Below the pieces are notes generated by a model, which saw nothing but the letters and a program-made list of their open reading frames with translations, was not told where the DNA came from and ran no database searches. Below, in pieces: positions 49,918-60,175 of a DNA stretch of 64,000 nucleotides (positions are counted from its first letter, which is position 1; the number at the start of each line of letters is the position of its first letter). The translations under genes were made by a program, and so were the position numbers. Source of the stretch: Campylobacter vicugnae. GTDB taxonomy: Bacteria > Campylobacterota > Campylobacteria > Campylobacterales > Campylobacteraceae. Location: contig NZ_CP018793.1 in assembly GCF_002139875.1 (NCBI RefSeq), positions 930,001-994,000 on the forward strand, read 5' to 3'.

Positions 49918-50679
49918 TTAAATTCCAAATAATCTATTTGCATTTTGTGTAGTTAAATTCTCTACCTCATCTCTACTCATACCTAAAATACCAGTCATCT
50001 TATCAGCTACATATGTTGTAAATGCTGGCTCATTTCTTTTGCCTCTATGTGGTTCAGGCGTAAGATATGGAGCATCAGTCTCAAGCACAAGCCTATCAAG
50101 TGGGATTTTAGGCAAAATTTCAACCAATTTTTTACCATTTTTAAAAGTCAAAACTCCACCTATACCATAATAAAATTTACTACTTAACTCAAGCAATATA
50201 GGACTAGCATTAAAGCAGTGCAAAACTCCACCTACTAGCCTATCTTCGTACTCTTTTAATATTTTTAGACTATCTTCATTTGCATCTCTAATATGCACAA
50301 TCAGCGGGAGCTTAAGCTCAATTGCTAAATTTATTTGAGAGATAAAAGCATCTTTTTGTTTAGCTTTATATCCATCTATATCATTATCAGGAAGCCTAAA
50401 ATAATCCAGCCCACACTCTCCAATAGCTATGCATTTTGGATCTTTAGCAAACTGACGCAATACAGCCTCATCATAACCTTCAATCTCATATGGATGTACT
50501 CCAGCTGCAAAGTAGATATTTTCATTTGAATTTGCTATTTGTGCAGCTTTTGGTAAATCATTTATATCAGCACCAGGAATTATAATCTTATTTACCCCAT
50601 TATCAAAGGCATTTTTTATCACACTATCAATATCATCATATCTAGCATCATCTAGATGGCAATGTGTATCTATAATCAT
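49918..50679 (-). CDS. tatD: TatD-family metal-dependent hydrolase
   Basis: A 253-residue TIM-barrel DNase/hydrolase. Metal ligands are visible: HxH in DTHCHLDD, Glu in GECGLDYF, His in LPLIVHIRD and HCFNA, and Asp in LETDAPYL. In E. coli TatD is a nuclease with a role in repair and not in Tat export, despite its name. It starts within the end of cbrR (ATGA). Confidence 0.94.
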   Translation of the reverse strand: MIIDTHCHLDDARYDDIDSVIKNAFDNGVNKIIIPGADINDLPKAAQIANSNENIYFAAGVHPYEIEGYDEAVLRQFAKDPKCIAIGECGLDYFRLPDNDIDGYKAKQKDAFISQINLAIELKLPLIVHIRDANEDSLKILKEYEDRLVGGVLHCFNASPILLELSSKFYYGIGGVLTFKNGKKLVEILPKIPLDRLVLETDAPYLTPEPHRGKRNEPAFTTYVADKMTGILGMSRDEVENLTTQNANRLFGI

Positions 50680-51899
50680 AAAATTTCTACCCTATTTTTA
50701 CCATTTATTTTGGCTTTTTGTAAGGCCATATAGCCTTTTATAATCGCTTGGTCAAATTTAAGCGAAGTATCAAAACTACAAACACCAACTGAAATTGTCG
50801 GCGAAATCTCTGAAGCTACTACAAGACTAGCTACTTTAGATCTAATTTGAGCCATAATTTTTATAGAATCATCAAAGCTAATATTATTTAAAACTACTCC
50901 AAACTCACCACCACTAAGCCTAGAGACAACCATTTTTTTTAGCTCACTTTTAAGCGTAGATGCTACATGGGTTATAACCCTATCGCATAGATCAAATCCA
51001 AATTTAGCATTTATATCTCTTAATCCATCTATATCTACAATAGCAATGCTAAATTCTGCTTTTTGCTCTGCTAAATTTTTAATATAATTAAAAAAATAAC
51101 GCCTATTAAATAACTTTGTTAATGGATCATATTTTTTATATAGCTCGATATTAATCTCATCTTGCATAGCTTTTAGATTGCTATCGACTCTATATATAAT
51201 CTCCTCTTTACTAAATGGTATGGAAATAAAATCATTAGCTCCATTTTTTAAAAATTTAGCTGCTATATCATTATCGCTGCTAGCTACTGCGATTAAGCCT
51301 AGATGATTTTTATTTTTTGTTTGGCGAATTTGACGCATAAGCTCAAAACCATCTATAACTGGCATATTATAAGCTGTTAATATAAGCTTTATATCTGGAT
51401 TATCATTTAGATAATTTAACGCCTCCTCTCCATGTGCTGCAGTAAAAACTTTATAAAGTTGGGAATTTAAAATCTCTTTTAGCTGATTTCTAACACTCAT
51501 TGATGGTTCTACTATCATAACCTTATAGCTACGATTTCTACACAATCTATTAATAGTATCAAATATATAATTAATCCCATCAAGGCTATCTTTTAAAACA
51601 TAATCAACTATATTTTTTTGAGTAAATATCTTTTTTAAATTCTCATCTACACTACCAGTAAGAATAATAGCTAAGATATTTTTAGATAACACATAATCTA
51701 CTATTTCACCATCTGGGGCATCTGGCAAATTTAAATCAAGCAAAGCGATAAAAAAATCATCATTATCTTCAATAGCATTTATCGCCTCTGCATAACTATG
51801 AGCTACTACCACATCCATATCTACATTAGCGTCCATCTTTTTAGCTATTAGTTTGGCTAAGGCTTTATTATCCTCTACTATAAGGACTCTCTCTCGCAT
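50676..51899 (-). CDS. cbrR: CbrR-like response regulator: two receivers and a degenerate GGDEF domain
   Basis: In C. jejuni CbrR affects bile resistance. The first receiver has phosphoacceptor D55 (ALLDLNLP). In the second the corresponding residue is Ala (A176 in ILTAYNMP) and one acidic-pocket residue is Pro (MIVEPS), so it should not be phosphorylated. The C-terminal GGDEF-like domain reads SGGEF at 329-333 in place of GGDEF, and GFDLCD replaces GHxxGD, so cyclase activity is doubtful; it may bind GTP or c-di-GMP or act through protein contact. Gene order with tatD, mltD and recN matches C. jejuni Cj0642-Cj0646. Confidence 0.88.
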   Translation of the reverse strand: MRERVLIVEDNKALAKLIAKKMDANVDMDVVVAHSYAEAINAIEDNDDFFIALLDLNLPDAPDGEIVDYVLSKNILAIILTGSVDENLKKIFTQKNIVDYVLKDSLDGINYIFDTINRLCRNRSYKVMIVEPSMSVRNQLKEILNSQLYKVFTAAHGEEALNYLNDNPDIKLILTAYNMPVIDGFELMRQIRQTKNKNHLGLIAVASSDNDIAAKFLKNGANDFISIPFSKEEIIYRVDSNLKAMQDEINIELYKKYDPLTKLFNRRYFFNYIKNLAEQKAEFSIAIVDIDGLRDINAKFGFDLCDRVITHVASTLKSELKKMVVSRLSGGEFGVVLNNISFDDSIKIMAQIRSKVASLVVASEISPTISVGVCSFDTSLKFDQAIIKGYMALQKAKINGKNRVEIL

Positions 51900-51959
51900 T
51901 ATAACCCCATATTAATATTTTTAAGGCCCGATTATACTAAAATTTGACTTTAAGAGTTA

Positions 51960-53480
51960 TTAAAGCAATAACTTCTTAGCAAATTCAGTTGCCTCTTGTG
52001 TTATACTCTCGCCACTTATCATACGCGATAACTCCATTACTCTTTCATCAATATTTAACTCTTTTGCAGTAGAGCCTTTTGAACTTTTTTGTACTAAAAA
52101 ATGGTGATGAGCTTTAGAGCTAAGTTGCGGCTGATGTGAAATAGCAAAAATTTGATATAAGCTTGATAGTTCTATCAATACATTTGCAATACTCATAGCC
52201 TCTTTACCGCTTAAATTTGCATCTATCTCATCAAGGATTAACACTCCTCCACCAAGACCGCTAATCTTAGCTTCACTAGCAATAAATGCTAATCTTAAAC
52301 GATTTATCTCTCCACTACTTAGAGTTTTTAAATTTGAGCTATTTAAATTTATATCTACTAAATCAGAGCCATTTATATCTAAATTTTTACTATTTAAATC
52401 CATATCAATCCTATCCATATATAGATCTTTTAAATAGCTATTTATCATAGTTTCTAACTCTTTTATAGCTTTAAAACGCTCTTTTGTTATAGCTTCTGAA
52501 GAGCTTTTAAGCTCATTTGATAATTTTGCAAATTTAGATACTAAATCAGATTTTTGAAACTCTATATTTTCATAATGGGCTAATTCACTCTTTCTTTTTT
52601 TTAATATCTCTAGACACTCTTCTATACTTCCATATCGTTTTATTAGAGCATTTAGACTCTCTATACGATCTAAAATCTCCTCAATATCCAATCCTTCAAA
52701 CTCATCAAAATCCACACTACTTCTAGCTATTTTAAGCTCATTTAATGCATCGCTAAAAAATCCACTATCAATCTCGCTAATATGCAAAGCGTCCATTACT
52801 GCCTTCTCATAGGCAAATATCACTTCAGCTTTATTCCAAGCCTCTTCTATCTTATCTTTTTTACTAAGACGCTTTTTAATAGCATTAAGCTCTTCAAATT
52901 CTCCTACTTTAGGAGAAACTTGCTCGATCTTTTCTATCTCAAATTTAGCAAAATCTCTAAGCTCATCGATCTTTTTTTCCTCTTCATTTATCTTATCTAG
53001 ATCTTTTTTAACGCTCAAAAATTCACCAAATTTCTCTTTAAATTTGATTAAATTCTGATTATGATTTTTAGATTTTTTACTAGCTAAAATATCTAAAAGA
53101 TTAAGCAATCTACTATTTTCAAACTCTGTAATATCTTTCGCGCTTAAATATTTTAAATGGCGACTAGCAACTAAATTTAGATTTTTTTTAGATATCGATT
53201 GATTATTTATAAAGTATCTTGTGCTTTTATCTTTTAAAAGCTTAAAGCAGTTTATATCATCTTCTTCTATCCCAAACTCATCTAATCCTAACTTGCACTC
53301 TACATCAGCCTCAATGAGTCTAGCCTCGCTATCTTTATAACCAAAAACACTTAAAATTGCCCCCATTAAGACGCTTTTACCCGCACCACTAACGCCAGTA
53401 AATACACTTAGTCCATTACCAAATTTTAACTCTAATTCATCAAAACTTAAATAATTTTTTAGATAAAGTCTCTCTATCAC
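51960..53480 (-). CDS. recN: DNA repair ATPase RecN
   Basis: SMC-like protein that holds DNA ends during double-strand break repair. Walker A TGVSGAGKSVLMGAI is near the N-terminus, a long coiled coil spans the middle (about 140-340), and signature LSSGEINRLRLAF and Walker B VLILDEIDANLSG lie near the end. About 506 residues. I use GTG 53480, which gives the family start MIERLYLKNY and a four-base GTGA overlap with nadK; ATG 53492 would add four residues. Confidence 0.93.
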   Translation of the reverse strand: MIERLYLKNYLSFDELELKFGNGLSVFTGVSGAGKSVLMGAILSVFGYKDSEARLIEADVECKLGLDEFGIEEDDINCFKLLKDKSTRYFINNQSISKKNLNLVASRHLKYLSAKDITEFENSRLLNLLDILASKKSKNHNQNLIKFKEKFGEFLSVKKDLDKINEEEKKIDELRDFAKFEIEKIEQVSPKVGEFEELNAIKKRLSKKDKIEEAWNKAEVIFAYEKAVMDALHISEIDSGFFSDALNELKIARSSVDFDEFEGLDIEEILDRIESLNALIKRYGSIEECLEILKKRKSELAHYENIEFQKSDLVSKFAKLSNELKSSSEAITKERFKAIKELETMINSYLKDLYMDRIDMDLNSKNLDINGSDLVDINLNSSNLKTLSSGEINRLRLAFIASEAKISGLGGGVLILDEIDANLSGKEAMSIANVLIELSSLYQIFAISHQPQLSSKAHHHFLVQKSSKGSTAKELNIDERVMELSRMISGESITQEATEFAKKLLL

Positions 53481-54334
53481 TGGTGCCCCCATCTTAATTT
53501 CTCTTTTAACACGCCAAAGTAATCCCTTCCTTGATGTCTAAGCAGATTAACTCTAATATCGCTAACGCTAATATCTACACTATCAAATTCAATCAAATCC
53601 AATCTATCTTGACCATCTATTAGCACCACTACATCATCATTACTTCTAAACTCTAGTCCAAACTCTTTAGGCAAGACAAGCGGTCTTTGAGTTAGACTAT
53701 GAGAACAAATTGGAGTTACGCTATATGCATCACATAAAGGGTAAATAATTGGCCCGCCAGCGCTCATATTATATGCAGTTGAACCCATCGCAGAGCTAAC
53801 TATCACCCCATCACCAAAATATGAATTAAAATGCTTTGAGTTTAAAAACGCATCAATATGCGATGTAGTATCTATCTTTTTACGCATTAAAACTATATCA
53901 TTAAAAGCGAGTTTGGTAGTAATTTTACCATTTTTATTAAAATTTGCCCTAAGCATATATGGGCGTTCAACATCATAAATTCCAGCCAAAAATTGATCTA
54001 AAAATCCACCAAATCCATCTAAAGTTGAATCAGTCAAAAATCCCAAATGCCCAGTATGCACACCATATACATAAGCTCCACTCCTAGCTGCCTTGCGACA
54101 TGTAGCAATAAAATTACCATCGCCACCTAAAGAGATAATAACTCTAGCTCTTTTAGTTAGATCATCAAACTCATATCCTTGCACACCAAGACTACTAGCT
54201 ACATGCGATTCAAATATAACATCAATTGAGCGACTTTTAATAATCTTAATAATTTTAACTAAGGCATCTTTTTGCTCTATTGGGTCTCTTGTTGTAATTG
54301 CTATAGTATTTAAATTTTTATGAATTTCAGACAT
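53477..54334 (-). CDS. nadK: NAD kinase
   Basis: Phosphorylates NAD to NADP. The GGDGN motif (SLGGDGNFIATCRKAA), GVHTGHLGFLTD and the second NAD site with SSAMGSTAYNMSAGGPI are all present. I start at ATG 54334 (MSEIHKNL): GGAG stands seven bases upstream, while the longer frame begins at a TTG that would overlap that ribosome site. 285 aa. It is transcribed divergently from aspS and coupled to recN. Confidence 0.94.
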   Translation of the reverse strand: MSEIHKNLNTIAITTRDPIEQKDALVKIIKIIKSRSIDVIFESHVASSLGVQGYEFDDLTKRARVIISLGGDGNFIATCRKAARSGAYVYGVHTGHLGFLTDSTLDGFGGFLDQFLAGIYDVERPYMLRANFNKNGKITTKLAFNDIVLMRKKIDTTSHIDAFLNSKHFNSYFGDGVIVSSAMGSTAYNMSAGGPIIYPLCDAYSVTPICSHSLTQRPLVLPKEFGLEFRSNDDVVVLIDGQDRLDLIEFDSVDISVSDIRVNLLRHQGRDYFGVLKEKLRWGHQ

Positions 54335-54458
54335 AATACTCTCCAAAAATCAAAATTCTACACAAAAAAATATAATATAAAGTATATCTAAAAGCCTAAA
54401 TTTAACTTTAGCTAATTACTAATAAAAATCTCTAATAAAAGTTTTATAAAATTTAATG

Positions 54459-54464
54459 TATAAT
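54459..54464 (+). promoter_or_regulatory. -10 box of the aspS promoter
   Basis: TATAAT 30 bases upstream of the aspS start, after an A/T-rich stretch. Campylobacter promoters depend mainly on the -10 box, so a clear -35 is not expected. Confidence 0.65.
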
Positions 54465-54493
54465 GGCGGCTTTTTATAAACGAAAGGATTAAT

Positions 54494-56245
54494 ATGCGGA
54501 GTCATTACTGCACCGACTTAGACGCAAAAGATATCGGTAAAAGCGTGAGTCTATGTGGTTGGGTAAATTCATATCGTGACCACGGCGGCGTTATATTTAT
54601 AGATCTGCGTGATAGAAGTGGACTTATACAGCTTGTATGCGATCCAGCAGATAGTAAATCAGCTCACGATATAGCTTCAAAAGTTAGAGATGAGTATGTT
54701 TTAAGAGCTAGTGGAAAAGTAAGAGCCAGAGGCGAAGGACTAGTAAATCCAAGATTAAAAACTGGCCAAATAGAGGTAGTAATCGATGAGCTAATCATTG
54801 AAAATGAGAGCGCTCCACTGCCTTTTGTCGTTGGTGATAATAATGTCGGCGAAGATATCAGGCTTAAATATCGCTTTTTAGATTTAAGAAATGAAGAGAG
54901 CCTAAATAAATTCCAACTTCGCTCTAAAGCTAGCATAGCTTGTAGAAATGCATTAGATAGACTTGGATTTTTAGAAGTTGAGACTCCTATGCTTACTCGT
55001 GCTACACCAGAAGGTGCTAGAGACTATCTAGTTCCTAGTCGCGTACATCCTGGTGAGTTTTACGCACTTCCTCAAAGCCCACAACTATTTAAACAACTTT
55101 TAATGTGTGCTGGATTTGATAAGTATTTTCAAATTGCAAGATGTTTTAGAGATGAGGATTTAAGAGCTGATCGCCAACCTGAATTTACTCAAATAGATGT
55201 TGAGATGAGTTTTTGTGATCAAGAAGATGTAATTAAAGTTGGTGAAGAGGTATTAAAAGATATATTTGTAGCTTGTGGTCACCAAATCCAAACTCCATTT
55301 AAAAGAATGTGCTATAAAGATGCTATGGAGCTTTATGGTAGTGATAAGCCAGATCTTAGATTTGATCTAGCTATGATTGATGTAATAGATATCTTTGCTA
55401 AATCAAATAATGAAATTTTTAGCACTCCAGCACAAGATCCACACAAAAATAGAGCCAAAGCTATTAAAGTTCCAAATGGTGATAATATCTTTAGTAAGCG
55501 TCAAATGCAACGCTTTGAAGAGTTTGTACGCAAATTTGGTGCTAAAGGTCTAGCATTTATCCAAGTTAAAGAAGATGGATTAAAAGGGCCGCTTGTTAAA
55601 TTCTTTGAACAAGAACAAGTTAATGAACTCGTATCTAGATGCGATCTTAAAGTTGGAGATGTTGTATTTTTTGGAATTGGCGATAAAAAGACAGTTCTAG
55701 ACTATATGGGAAGATTTAGAATTTTCTTAGCTGGTGAGTTAGGCATTATAGATGAAAAAGCACTAGAGTTCTTATGGGTAGTAGATTTTCCTATGTTTGA
55801 GCAAAATGATGATGGAAGCTACTCAGCTATGCATCACCCATTTACAATGCCAAACAATCCAGACGAGCCAAATTTAGAAGATATCACAAGTATCGCTTAT
55901 GATGTTGTATTAAATGGCGTAGAACTAGGTGGCGGAAGTATTAGAATTCATAAAAATGATATCCAACAAAAGGTCTTTAAGCTTCTTAAAATTGACGAAG
56001 AAGAACAAAAAGAGAAATTTGGCTTCTTATTAGATGCGCTTAGCTTTGGTGCGCCTCCACATGGTGGATTTGCCATTGGTTTAGATAGACTTATTATGCT
56101 AACTACTGGCTCATCAAGCATTCGTGATGTAATAGCATTTCCTAAAACTCAAAAAGCTTCATGTCTAATGACACAAGCCCCAAGCAGCGTAGATACTCAT
56201 CAATTAAGGGATCTAGGTTTAAGATTAAGAGAAAAGGATAAATAA
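54494..56245 (+). CDS. aspS: Aspartyl-tRNA synthetase (probably non-discriminating)
   Basis: Class IIb synthetase of 583 residues with an N-terminal OB-fold anticodon domain ([22 protein letters not shown]), motif 2 ([16 protein letters not shown]), the bacterial insertion domain and motif 3 ([12 protein letters not shown]). Epsilonproteobacteria often use AspRS that also charges tRNA-Asn, repaired by GatCAB; this is inferred here. AAAGGA precedes its ATG. It leads the plus-strand aspS-adk-ppa-ybeY run. Confidence 0.97.
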   Translation: MRSHYCTDLDAKDIGKSVSLCGWVNSYRDHGGVIFIDLRDRSGLIQLVCDPADSKSAHDIASKVRDEYVLRASGKVRARGEGLVNPRLKTGQIEVVIDELIIENESAPLPFVVGDNNVGEDIRLKYRFLDLRNEESLNKFQLRSKASIACRNALDRLGFLEVETPMLTRATPEGARDYLVPSRVHPGEFYALPQSPQLFKQLLMCAGFDKYFQIARCFRDEDLRADRQPEFTQIDVEMSFCDQEDVIKVGEEVLKDIFVACGHQIQTPFKRMCYKDAMELYGSDKPDLRFDLAMIDVIDIFAKSNNEIFSTPAQDPHKNRAKAIKVPNGDNIFSKRQMQRFEEFVRKFGAKGLAFIQVKEDGLKGPLVKFFEQEQVNELVSRCDLKVGDVVFFGIGDKKTVLDYMGRFRIFLAGELGIIDEKALEFLWVVDFPMFEQNDDGSYSAMHHPFTMPNNPDEPNLEDITSIAYDVVLNGVELGGGSIRIHKNDIQQKVFKLLKIDEEEQKEKFGFLLDALSFGAPPHGGFAIGLDRLIMLTTGSSSIRDVIAFPKTQKASCLMTQAPSSVDTHQLRDLGLRLREKDK

Positions 56246-56820
56246 TGAAAAAACTATTTTTAATAATCGGTGCTCCAGGTAGCGGTAAAACAACTGATGC
56301 TAGTATAATCGCTGCAAATGATAGCAAATTTAGCCACTACTCAACTGGCGATCTATTAAGAGCTGAAGTAGCTAGCGGTAGCGATCTAGGCCGTTTGATA
56401 GATAGCTTCATCTCAAAAGGAAATTTAGTCCCATTAGATGTAGTTGTAAATACTATAATATCAGCTATTAAATCTAGCCCTACTGATTATATCCTAATAG
56501 ATGGCTATCCAAGAAGCGTTGAGCAGATGATGGAGCTTGATAAAGTTCTAGCTAATACTGATGATGTAGAGCTATCAGGCGTTATAGAAGTAGACGTAAG
56601 CGAGCATGTAGCTAGAGAAAGAGTCCTAGGTAGAGCCAGAGGCGCAGATGATAATGATGAAGTCTTTAATAATAGAATGAAAGTATATCTAGGCCCTCTT
56701 AAAGAGATTAGAGATTTTTATAGCTCTAAATCTCTACTACGCAATATCAATGGCGAACGCACAATAGAAGAGATTGTTAGTGATATGGCAAATTTATTAA
56801 ATACTATGATTAAGGAGTAA
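56245..56820 (+). CDS. adk: Adenylate kinase
   Basis: Converts ATP and AMP into two ADP. Walker A is [11 protein letters not shown]. The AMP site ([12 protein letters not shown]) and DGYPRS are present, and the short lid loop ([17 protein letters not shown]) lacks a zinc finger. At 191 residues it is the short form. Its ATG uses the last base of the aspS stop (TAATG). Confidence 0.96.
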   Translation: MKKLFLIIGAPGSGKTTDASIIAANDSKFSHYSTGDLLRAEVASGSDLGRLIDSFISKGNLVPLDVVVNTIISAIKSSPTDYILIDGYPRSVEQMMELDKVLANTDDVELSGVIEVDVSEHVARERVLGRARGADDNDEVFNNRMKVYLGPLKEIRDFYSSKSLLRNINGERTIEEIVSDMANLLNTMIKE

Positions 56821-56822
56821 AT

Positions 56823-57341
56823 ATGGATATAAGCAAAATCAAAGCTGGTAGTAATCCAGATAAACTAAATGCAGTAATTGAGATCCCATACGGATCAAAT
56901 ATTAAATATGAAATTGATAAAGATAGTGGTGCAGTAGTAGTAGATCGCGTACTATACTCTGCAATGTTCTATCCAGCTAACTATGGCTTTGTCCCATCAA
57001 CTCTAGCCGATGATGGCGATCCAGCTGATATTTTAGTTCTTAATGAGTATCCACTTCAAGCTGGTAGTGTGATACCTTGCCGTTTAATCGGTGTTTTAGT
57101 TATGGAAGATGAGAGCGGTATGGATGAGAAACTTCTAGCTGTGCCAGTAAGCAAAATCGATCCTAGATATGAAGATATCAAAAGCATAGATGACTTACCA
57201 AAAGCTACTCTTGATAAGATCAAAAATTTCTTTGAAACATATAAAATGCTTGAGCCTAATAAATGGGTAAAAGTAAAAGGCTTTGAAGATGCTAGCAAAG
57301 CTGAGGCTATCTTAGACGCTGCTATAAAAGCTTATAAATAA
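56823..57341 (+). CDS. ppa: Inorganic pyrophosphatase (family I)
   Basis: Hydrolyses pyrophosphate, driving synthesis reactions such as tRNA charging. The 172-residue protein has EIPYGSNIKYEIDKDSG, YPANYGFVPSTLADDGDPADILV (catalytic Asp cluster) and a KxWVKVKGF-like end. It starts two bases after the adk stop with GGAG upstream. Confidence 0.97.
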   Translation: MDISKIKAGSNPDKLNAVIEIPYGSNIKYEIDKDSGAVVVDRVLYSAMFYPANYGFVPSTLADDGDPADILVLNEYPLQAGSVIPCRLIGVLVMEDESGMDEKLLAVPVSKIDPRYEDIKSIDDLPKATLDKIKNFFETYKMLEPNKWVKVKGFEDASKAEAILDAAIKAYK

Positions 57342-57347
57342 TTCCTA

Positions 57348-57367
57348 TGGTGGAGAACTCTCCACCA
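57348..57367 (+). other. Hairpin between ppa and ybeY
   Basis: TGGTGGAGA and TCTCCACCA are fully complementary, seven bases after the ppa stop. No T run follows, so it is more likely an mRNA processing or stabilising element, or a partial terminator, than a full stop. Confidence 0.45.
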
Positions 57368-57403
57368 GCTTACTCTCAAATCAATCTACAAAAAAGGCTA
57401 TAA

Positions 57404-57811
57404 ATGATAATCTGCGAAGATAACTATCCTCAAATTCTAGATATAATCGCACAAAAGCTCACAAATGCTGATATAGAACTGCTACTAGTAGATTCTCAAA
57501 CTATGCACCAAATCAATCTAAAAGAGCGCAAAATAGACAAAACCACAGATGTGTTAAGCTTTCCATTGCACTATATACCACACTTTCCAATTGGCTCAAT
57601 AGTTATAAATACAGACCTAGCAATGACTAAAGCTAATGAATTAGGACACACAATAGATGAAGAGATAGCTCTACTTTTTACTCACGGATTGCTACATATT
57701 CTTGGATATGATCATGAAAACGATGATGGACAGATGAGAAGAAAAGAGATTGAAATTTTAAATGAACTAAATTTACCAGATAGTCTAATAGTAAGAACAT
57801 TAGATGAGTAG
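57404..57811 (+). CDS. ybeY: Endoribonuclease YbeY (16S rRNA maturation)
   Basis: Zinc-dependent endonuclease for rRNA 3'-end processing and quality control. The H-x3-H-x5-H zinc motif is in [15 protein letters not shown], near residue 105; the strand [10 protein letters not shown] precedes it. 135 residues. An AAAGG site is upstream. It ends the plus-strand run and its stop lies in the following terminator. Confidence 0.95.
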   Translation: MIICEDNYPQILDIIAQKLTNADIELLLVDSQTMHQINLKERKIDKTTDVLSFPLHYIPHFPIGSIVINTDLAMTKANELGHTIDEEIALLFTHGLLHILGYDHENDDGQMRRKEIEILNELNLPDSLIVRTLDE

Positions 57812-57835
57812 TAGGGACTAGCCCTACTATCTTTT
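57809..57835. terminator. Intrinsic terminator between ybeY and the TonB receptor
   Basis: TAGTAGGG and CCCTACTA with a 5-nt loop, followed by TCTTTT on the plus strand. The stem begins with the ybeY stop codon. It lies between convergent genes. Confidence 0.75.
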
Positions 57836-59915
57836 AGAATCTACCATTTAGTGATAGATAGTATCTTCTACCTTCATCTACTCTATCATATGTATTTACA
57901 TATGCATCTTTACCTCTGTTTTTATAAGTTTCAAATCCATCTGTAAAATCTTTATCAAATAGATTATATATTCCAGCATTTAGGCTCCAATTTTTATTTA
58001 TCTCATATGAAGCGCCTAAAGAGGCTAAAAATACATTTTGATAATACTCTCTATCTATATTTTTATTTCCCATATATCTATCTATCTGCCACTCACCTTT
58101 TATCCATGGAGTAATTTTTTTAGTTATTGAGTAGTCAGCTTTAGCTACTATATTATGCTTTAAGCTTCCCTCTTCTGGTTTGCCTACGCTATCTTTAGTA
58201 GTGCTATCTTTAATCTCAGTATCTAGATATGTATAGGATAAATTTAGATTCATATCACTAATAGGTCTAAGTCCAGCGCTAACTTCTACGCCCATATACT
58301 GCACTTCACCATGATTTATAGCTTGAGAGCATGAGCTACCTCCAGTAGCACTTGCGTTACAATTTCCTATATTAGGTATAGCTTCGCCTTGATTGTATGA
58401 TGTGCTTGAAATTTTATCTTTAAAATCAGTGATAAATCCAGTTACAGCCATATCAAATATATCATCGCTATAGCCCATACCCAATTCATAGTTTATCGAT
58501 GTCTCCTCTTTTAGATCTGGATTACCATATACTGGGGTTTTTCCTTGACCGCTATAGTTATACTCTCCAGCTATTAGCCTATTTGCTGTAGGAGCTTTAA
58601 AGCCTGTTGATACACCACCTTTAAATGTGAAGTTATCATTTAGATTATAGACTAGATACGCTCTTGGAGATATATTATTACCAAATATCTCATGATAGTT
58701 ATATCTAGCACCTAGTGTTAATCTTAGATTTTCTAATATCGAATACTCATCTTCAGCAAATGCCGCTATAGCATACTGGCTAAATCTGCTTGGACTAGCT
58801 ATCTTATCTTGCATTTTTTCTAGTTTATACTCAGCTCCAACGCTTAATATATTGCTTTGACCAATTGGAATCACAGCCTTAGTATCAGCTATATAGTCTT
58901 GAGCTAATATATCTCTATTTTGCCCGCTATATGGATTTTGTGCTACAACTAATCTACTATCATTAGTTACGCGGTTATATTGGATACCTGAATTTATAGT
59001 AAATCCATCATACACACCCTCATGCGTTAAATAGGTTACTAATTTTTCTACATCCATAGTTGGTTCATAGCCGCCTTTTGCTCCTACTGTACCAAGCTGC
59101 CCCTCTCTATTATCAAAATGATTTCTAGCATAATCTATATCAAATGTAAATGTATTTGCATCATCATGCATATAGTTTAATCTTGTGCCTATATTATAGT
59201 TATTAGCCTTTGTTGGGCTTTCACCTTGACTTCTATCTAATTCTTTACCATGTTCATTTCTATATATTACATTTGATTGTTCTCTATAGCTTTGAGCATA
59301 TCTAAATGTAGCGCCTAATTTATTATCTATTAATGGACCATCAGCATAGATATTAAATCCATATAAATTTCCCCACTGATTATCCTCATTTATTAAGGTA
59401 TTTAATCCAAATGAAGCGCCCCACTCATCGCTAACCTTTTTAGTGATGATATTTACCACGCCACCTAATGCCTCTGAGCCATATAGAGTACTCATAGGAC
59501 CTTTGATAACCTCAATTCTTTCAATGCTAGAAAGTGGAGGCAAAAATGCGTTCATCACCTCACCAAATCCATTTGGCCCTATATCGCCACTAATACCTGA
59601 ACGTCTTCCATCGACTAAAATTAACACATATCCATTACCTAAACCGCGTATAGATATATTATTCGCACCAGTTTTGCCAGGTGCTGAGATATCAACTCCT
59701 GGTATATCTGATATAGCCTCAGCCACATCTCTATATGGCTTTCTTTCTAATTCCTTTTTGGTAATGACATTCATTGTCGCTGGAGCTTCTTTAATCTCTT
59801 GAGAAAACCCAGAAGCTGTAACAACCACCTCATCTAATGCATACTTATCACTAGCTATAGCATAGTTTGATATACATGCTAACGCAGCTATGGAAAGTAG
59901 ATATTTTTTATTCAT
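57834..59915 (-). CDS. TonB-dependent outer-membrane receptor, CfrA/FepA-like (ferric siderophore)
   Basis: A 693-residue receptor with a signal peptide (1-21, ending AIA), TonB box-like segment LDEVVVTAS, plug domain (PATMNVITKKELE, RGLGNGYVLILVDGRRSG, GPMSTLYGSEALGGVVNIITK) and a 22-strand barrel ending in LSLNGRF with terminal Phe. Similar receptors in Campylobacter (CfrA, CfrB) take up ferric enterobactin. A Fur box is 38 bases upstream, so iron repression is expected. The ligand cannot be read from sequence. Confidence 0.88.
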   Translation of the reverse strand: MNKKYLLSIAALACISNYAIASDKYALDEVVVTASGFSQEIKEAPATMNVITKKELERKPYRDVAEAISDIPGVDISAPGKTGANNISIRGLGNGYVLILVDGRRSGISGDIGPNGFGEVMNAFLPPLSSIERIEVIKGPMSTLYGSEALGGVVNIITKKVSDEWGASFGLNTLINEDNQWGNLYGFNIYADGPLIDNKLGATFRYAQSYREQSNVIYRNEHGKELDRSQGESPTKANNYNIGTRLNYMHDDANTFTFDIDYARNHFDNREGQLGTVGAKGGYEPTMDVEKLVTYLTHEGVYDGFTINSGIQYNRVTNDSRLVVAQNPYSGQNRDILAQDYIADTKAVIPIGQSNILSVGAEYKLEKMQDKIASPSRFSQYAIAAFAEDEYSILENLRLTLGARYNYHEIFGNNISPRAYLVYNLNDNFTFKGGVSTGFKAPTANRLIAGEYNYSGQGKTPVYGNPDLKEETSINYELGMGYSDDIFDMAVTGFITDFKDKISSTSYNQGEAIPNIGNCNASATGGSSCSQAINHGEVQYMGVEVSAGLRPISDMNLNLSYTYLDTEIKDSTTKDSVGKPEEGSLKHNIVAKADYSITKKITPWIKGEWQIDRYMGNKNIDREYYQNVFLASLGASYEINKNWSLNAGIYNLFDKDFTDGFETYKNRGKDAYVNTYDRVDEGRRYYLSLNGRF

Positions 59916-59952
59916 AAATTCACCTTGAAAAAAAATTAACGCGGGAATTATA

Positions 59953-59967
59953 TGATAATAATTATTA
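59953..59967. promoter_or_regulatory. Fur box of the TonB-dependent receptor
   Basis: TGATAATAATTATTA matches the 7-1-7 Fur consensus TGATAATnATTATCA at 13 of 14 positions. It is 38 bases upstream of the receptor start, where it would block the promoter when iron is plentiful. Confidence 0.75.
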
Positions 59968-60129
59968 AAATAGATTTAAAATAAAATTAAATTTAACTAA
60001 ATTTAAATACCAAATAAATCAAAATATTATCTAAGTTGTTATTTAAAATTCGATTCAAAAGCCTAAAAATAGATACTTTTGATTATAATTTAATAGATGA
60101 ATTTAATAATATATCAAGTTTAACTAATG

Positions 60130-60135
60130 TATAAT
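60130..60135 (+). promoter_or_regulatory. -10 box of the frd operon
   Basis: TATAAT, extended by TTT, 41 bases before the frdC ATG. It follows about 190 bases of A/T-rich DNA that may hold regulator sites; none is clear. Confidence 0.55.
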
Positions 60136-60175
60136 TTCAGTTGATTCGTTCAAATTTACAATATAAGGGGAGCTT

